Assembly (NCBI RefSeq): GCF_000011365.1
Contig: NC_004463.1
Span: 6,496,001-6,560,000 of the forward strand
Source of the DNA: Bradyrhizobium diazoefficiens USDA 110
GTDB lineage: Bacteria; Pseudomonadota; Alphaproteobacteria; Rhizobiales; Xanthobacteraceae
Reading direction: 5' to 3'
Length of the DNA stretch: 64,000 nucleotides
Shown here: positions 62,825 through 64,000 of the stretch, piece after piece
How positions within the stretch are numbered: the first letter of the stretch is position 1
Layout: every line of letters starts with the position of its first letter
Notes under the pieces: generated by a model
The model's database searches: none
What the model was told of the DNA's origin: nothing
The model's input: only the letters and a program-made list of their open reading frames with translations
Translations under genes and position numbers: made by a program

Positions 62825-64000
62825 TGGATTATGCAGGCCGCGTCGCGCAGGCCGATACCTATCCCAAAATGCTCCGGCTCAACGCCAGGGAGCATGGCCA
62901 CGAGATTGCGCTGCGCGAAAAGGATCTCGGGCTGTGGCGTGTCTTCACCTGGAACGACTACCAGACGCGCGTGCGCGATTTCGCGCTCGGCCTCGTCGAG
63001 CTCGGCCTTGGCCACAACGACGTCATCGGCATCATCGGCGACAACCGGCCGGACTGGGTCGCCGCGGAAATCGCCACCCACGCGATCGGCGGCCTGAGCC
63101 TCGGGCTCTACCGCGACGTGCTGGACGAAGAGGCCTCCTATCTCCTCAATTACGGCGAGGCGCAGCTGGTCTTCGCCGAGGATGAGGAGCAGGTCGACAA
63201 GTTGCTCACCCTCGCCGACCGCGTGCCGCGGCTGAAGCACATCATCTATTCCGACCCGCGCGGCATGCGGAAATATGACGACCCCAGGCTGCTGTCGGCG
63301 GAGAAATTCGCCGAGCTCGGCCGCGCCCGCGCTGCGCGCGAGCCTGGGCTTTACGACAAGCTCGTCGACGCGACCAAGGGCGAGGATGTCGCGATCCTCT
63401 GCACCACGTCAGGCACCACCTCGCATCCAAAACTCGCAATGCTCGCCGCCGGCCGCGTGCTCGGCCATTGCGCGACCTATCTGGCCTTCGATCCGAAGGG
63501 ACCCGACGACGAATACGTCTCGGTGCTGCCGCTGCCGTGGATCATGGAGCAGGTCTATGTGCTCGGCAAAGGCCTCTTGTGCCGGATGAAGATCAACTTC
63601 GTCGAAGAGCCCGACACGATGATGAACGATCTGCGCGAGATCGCCCCGACCTTCGTGCTGTTCGCCCCGCGCGTCTGGGAATCGATCGCCGCCGACGTTC
63701 GCGCCAAGGTGATGGACGCCACGCCCTTCAAGCAGCGCCTGTTCGATATCGGGATGAAGTCGGGCCTGGCCGCGCTTGCAGACGGCAAGCGCTCGGGTTT
63801 TGCCGACGCCATCCTGTTTCGCGCGCTGCGCGACCGGCTCGGCTTCACCCGCCTGCGCTCGGCTGCGACCGGCGGTGCGGCGCTCGGGCCCGATACCTTC
63901 AAGTTCTTCCAGGCGATGGGCGTGCCGCTGCGCACGCTCTACGGCCAGACCGAGCTGTTGGGAGCCTACACGCTGCATCCCGAGGGCAAGGTCGATCCTG
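62821..64000 (+). CDS. AMP-binding acyl-CoA synthetase, truncated by window end
   Basis: At least 393 residues of an adenylate-forming enzyme, open at the right edge. MMDYAGRVAQADTYPKMLRL starts it. The AMP-binding motif reads ILCTTSGTTSHPKLAM, where the usual glycine-lysine (TSGTTGxPK) is partly kept as SGTTSHPK, and the A5-type YGQTE is present near the end. The long insert resembles FadD/FACL-type long-chain ligases. It overlaps livG by four bases (ATGA), so transport and CoA activation are coupled. The substrate is unknown. Confidence 0.9.
   Translation, partial: MMDYAGRVAQADTYPKMLRLNAREHGHEIALREKDLGLWRVFTWNDYQTRVRDFALGLVELGLGHNDVIGIIGDNRPDWVAAEIATHAIGGLSLGLYRDVLDEEASYLLNYGEAQLVFAEDEEQVDKLLTLADRVPRLKHIIYSDPRGMRKYDDPRLLSAEKFAELGRARAAREPGLYDKLVDATKGEDVAILCTTSGTTSHPKLAMLAAGRVLGHCATYLAFDPKGPDDEYVSVLPLPWIMEQVYVLGKGLLCRMKINFVEEPDTMMNDLREIAPTFVLFAPRVWESIAADVRAKVMDATPFKQRLFDIGMKSGLAALADGKRSGFADAILFRALRDRLGFTRLRSAATGGAALGPDTFKFFQAMGVPLRTLYGQTELLGAYTLHPEGKVDP

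Overview
The window reads as a chromosomal segment of a GC-rich alphaproteobacterium of the Bradyrhizobium/Nitrobacteraceae type. The reasons are the high GC3 coding, the DUF1127 gene, a phasin_2 protein, the lipid A and core genes for diaminoglucose and heptose, several liv-type transporters, and dispersed palindromic intergenic repeats of kinds typical of Bradyrhizobium. I see no rRNA, tRNA, CRISPR array, transposase or phage gene. It is mostly ordinary chromosome with one large cell-envelope locus. Genus-level assignment is inference.

Layout. 0-8.5 kb is mixed: a CHRD-domain secreted protein, a four-cysteine secreted protein, a Cys/Met-metabolism PLP enzyme, a second-type serine hydroxymethyltransferase, a cytochrome c-prime, an orphan molybdenum hydroxylase large subunit, a DUF1127 gene behind a possible leaderless mini-ORF plus terminator, and an AT-richer barstar-like gene. 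8.6-33 kb is an envelope supercluster. It holds murJ; gnnA-gnnB-like genes for UDP-2,3-diaminoglucose (lipid A backbone); manC; a UDP-glucuronate epimerase; a UPF0104 membrane protein; a WreU/WreQ/WreV-like set that would make and transfer N-acetylquinovosamine-1-phosphate to start O-antigen; a glycosyltransferase; an O-antigen ligase; hldD-hldE and a WaaF-like heptosyltransferase; an LpcC-like mannosyltransferase; galE; an MsbA-like exporter; and an LpxO-like lipid A hydroxylase. Together these could supply most of lipid A modification, core and O-chain initiation, export and ligation.

33-40 kb holds a 51-residue protein, a LysR/SDR/tautomerase/MFS unit, an overlapping ParA-phasin pair and a Baeyer-Villiger-type monooxygenase with a SnoaL-like partner. 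40-47.6 kb is methyl-cycle territory: ahcY, metK, an HTH-fused SAM methyltransferase, a secreted TPR-caspase protein and a MetE-like enzyme that sits at the end of a complete liv operon (47.6-52.3 kb). 52.3-61.7 kb has a small lipoprotein, purU, a HemD-like protein, a redoxin, a 1106-residue zinc-ribbon/adenylate cyclase/AAA/TPR regulator, a decayed TPR gene, an MFS transporter and a Crp/Fnr regulator. The window ends inside a second transporter locus (livG-like plus acyl-CoA ligase, cut by the window edge).

All functional names rest on motif and family recognition by eye. No database search was run.
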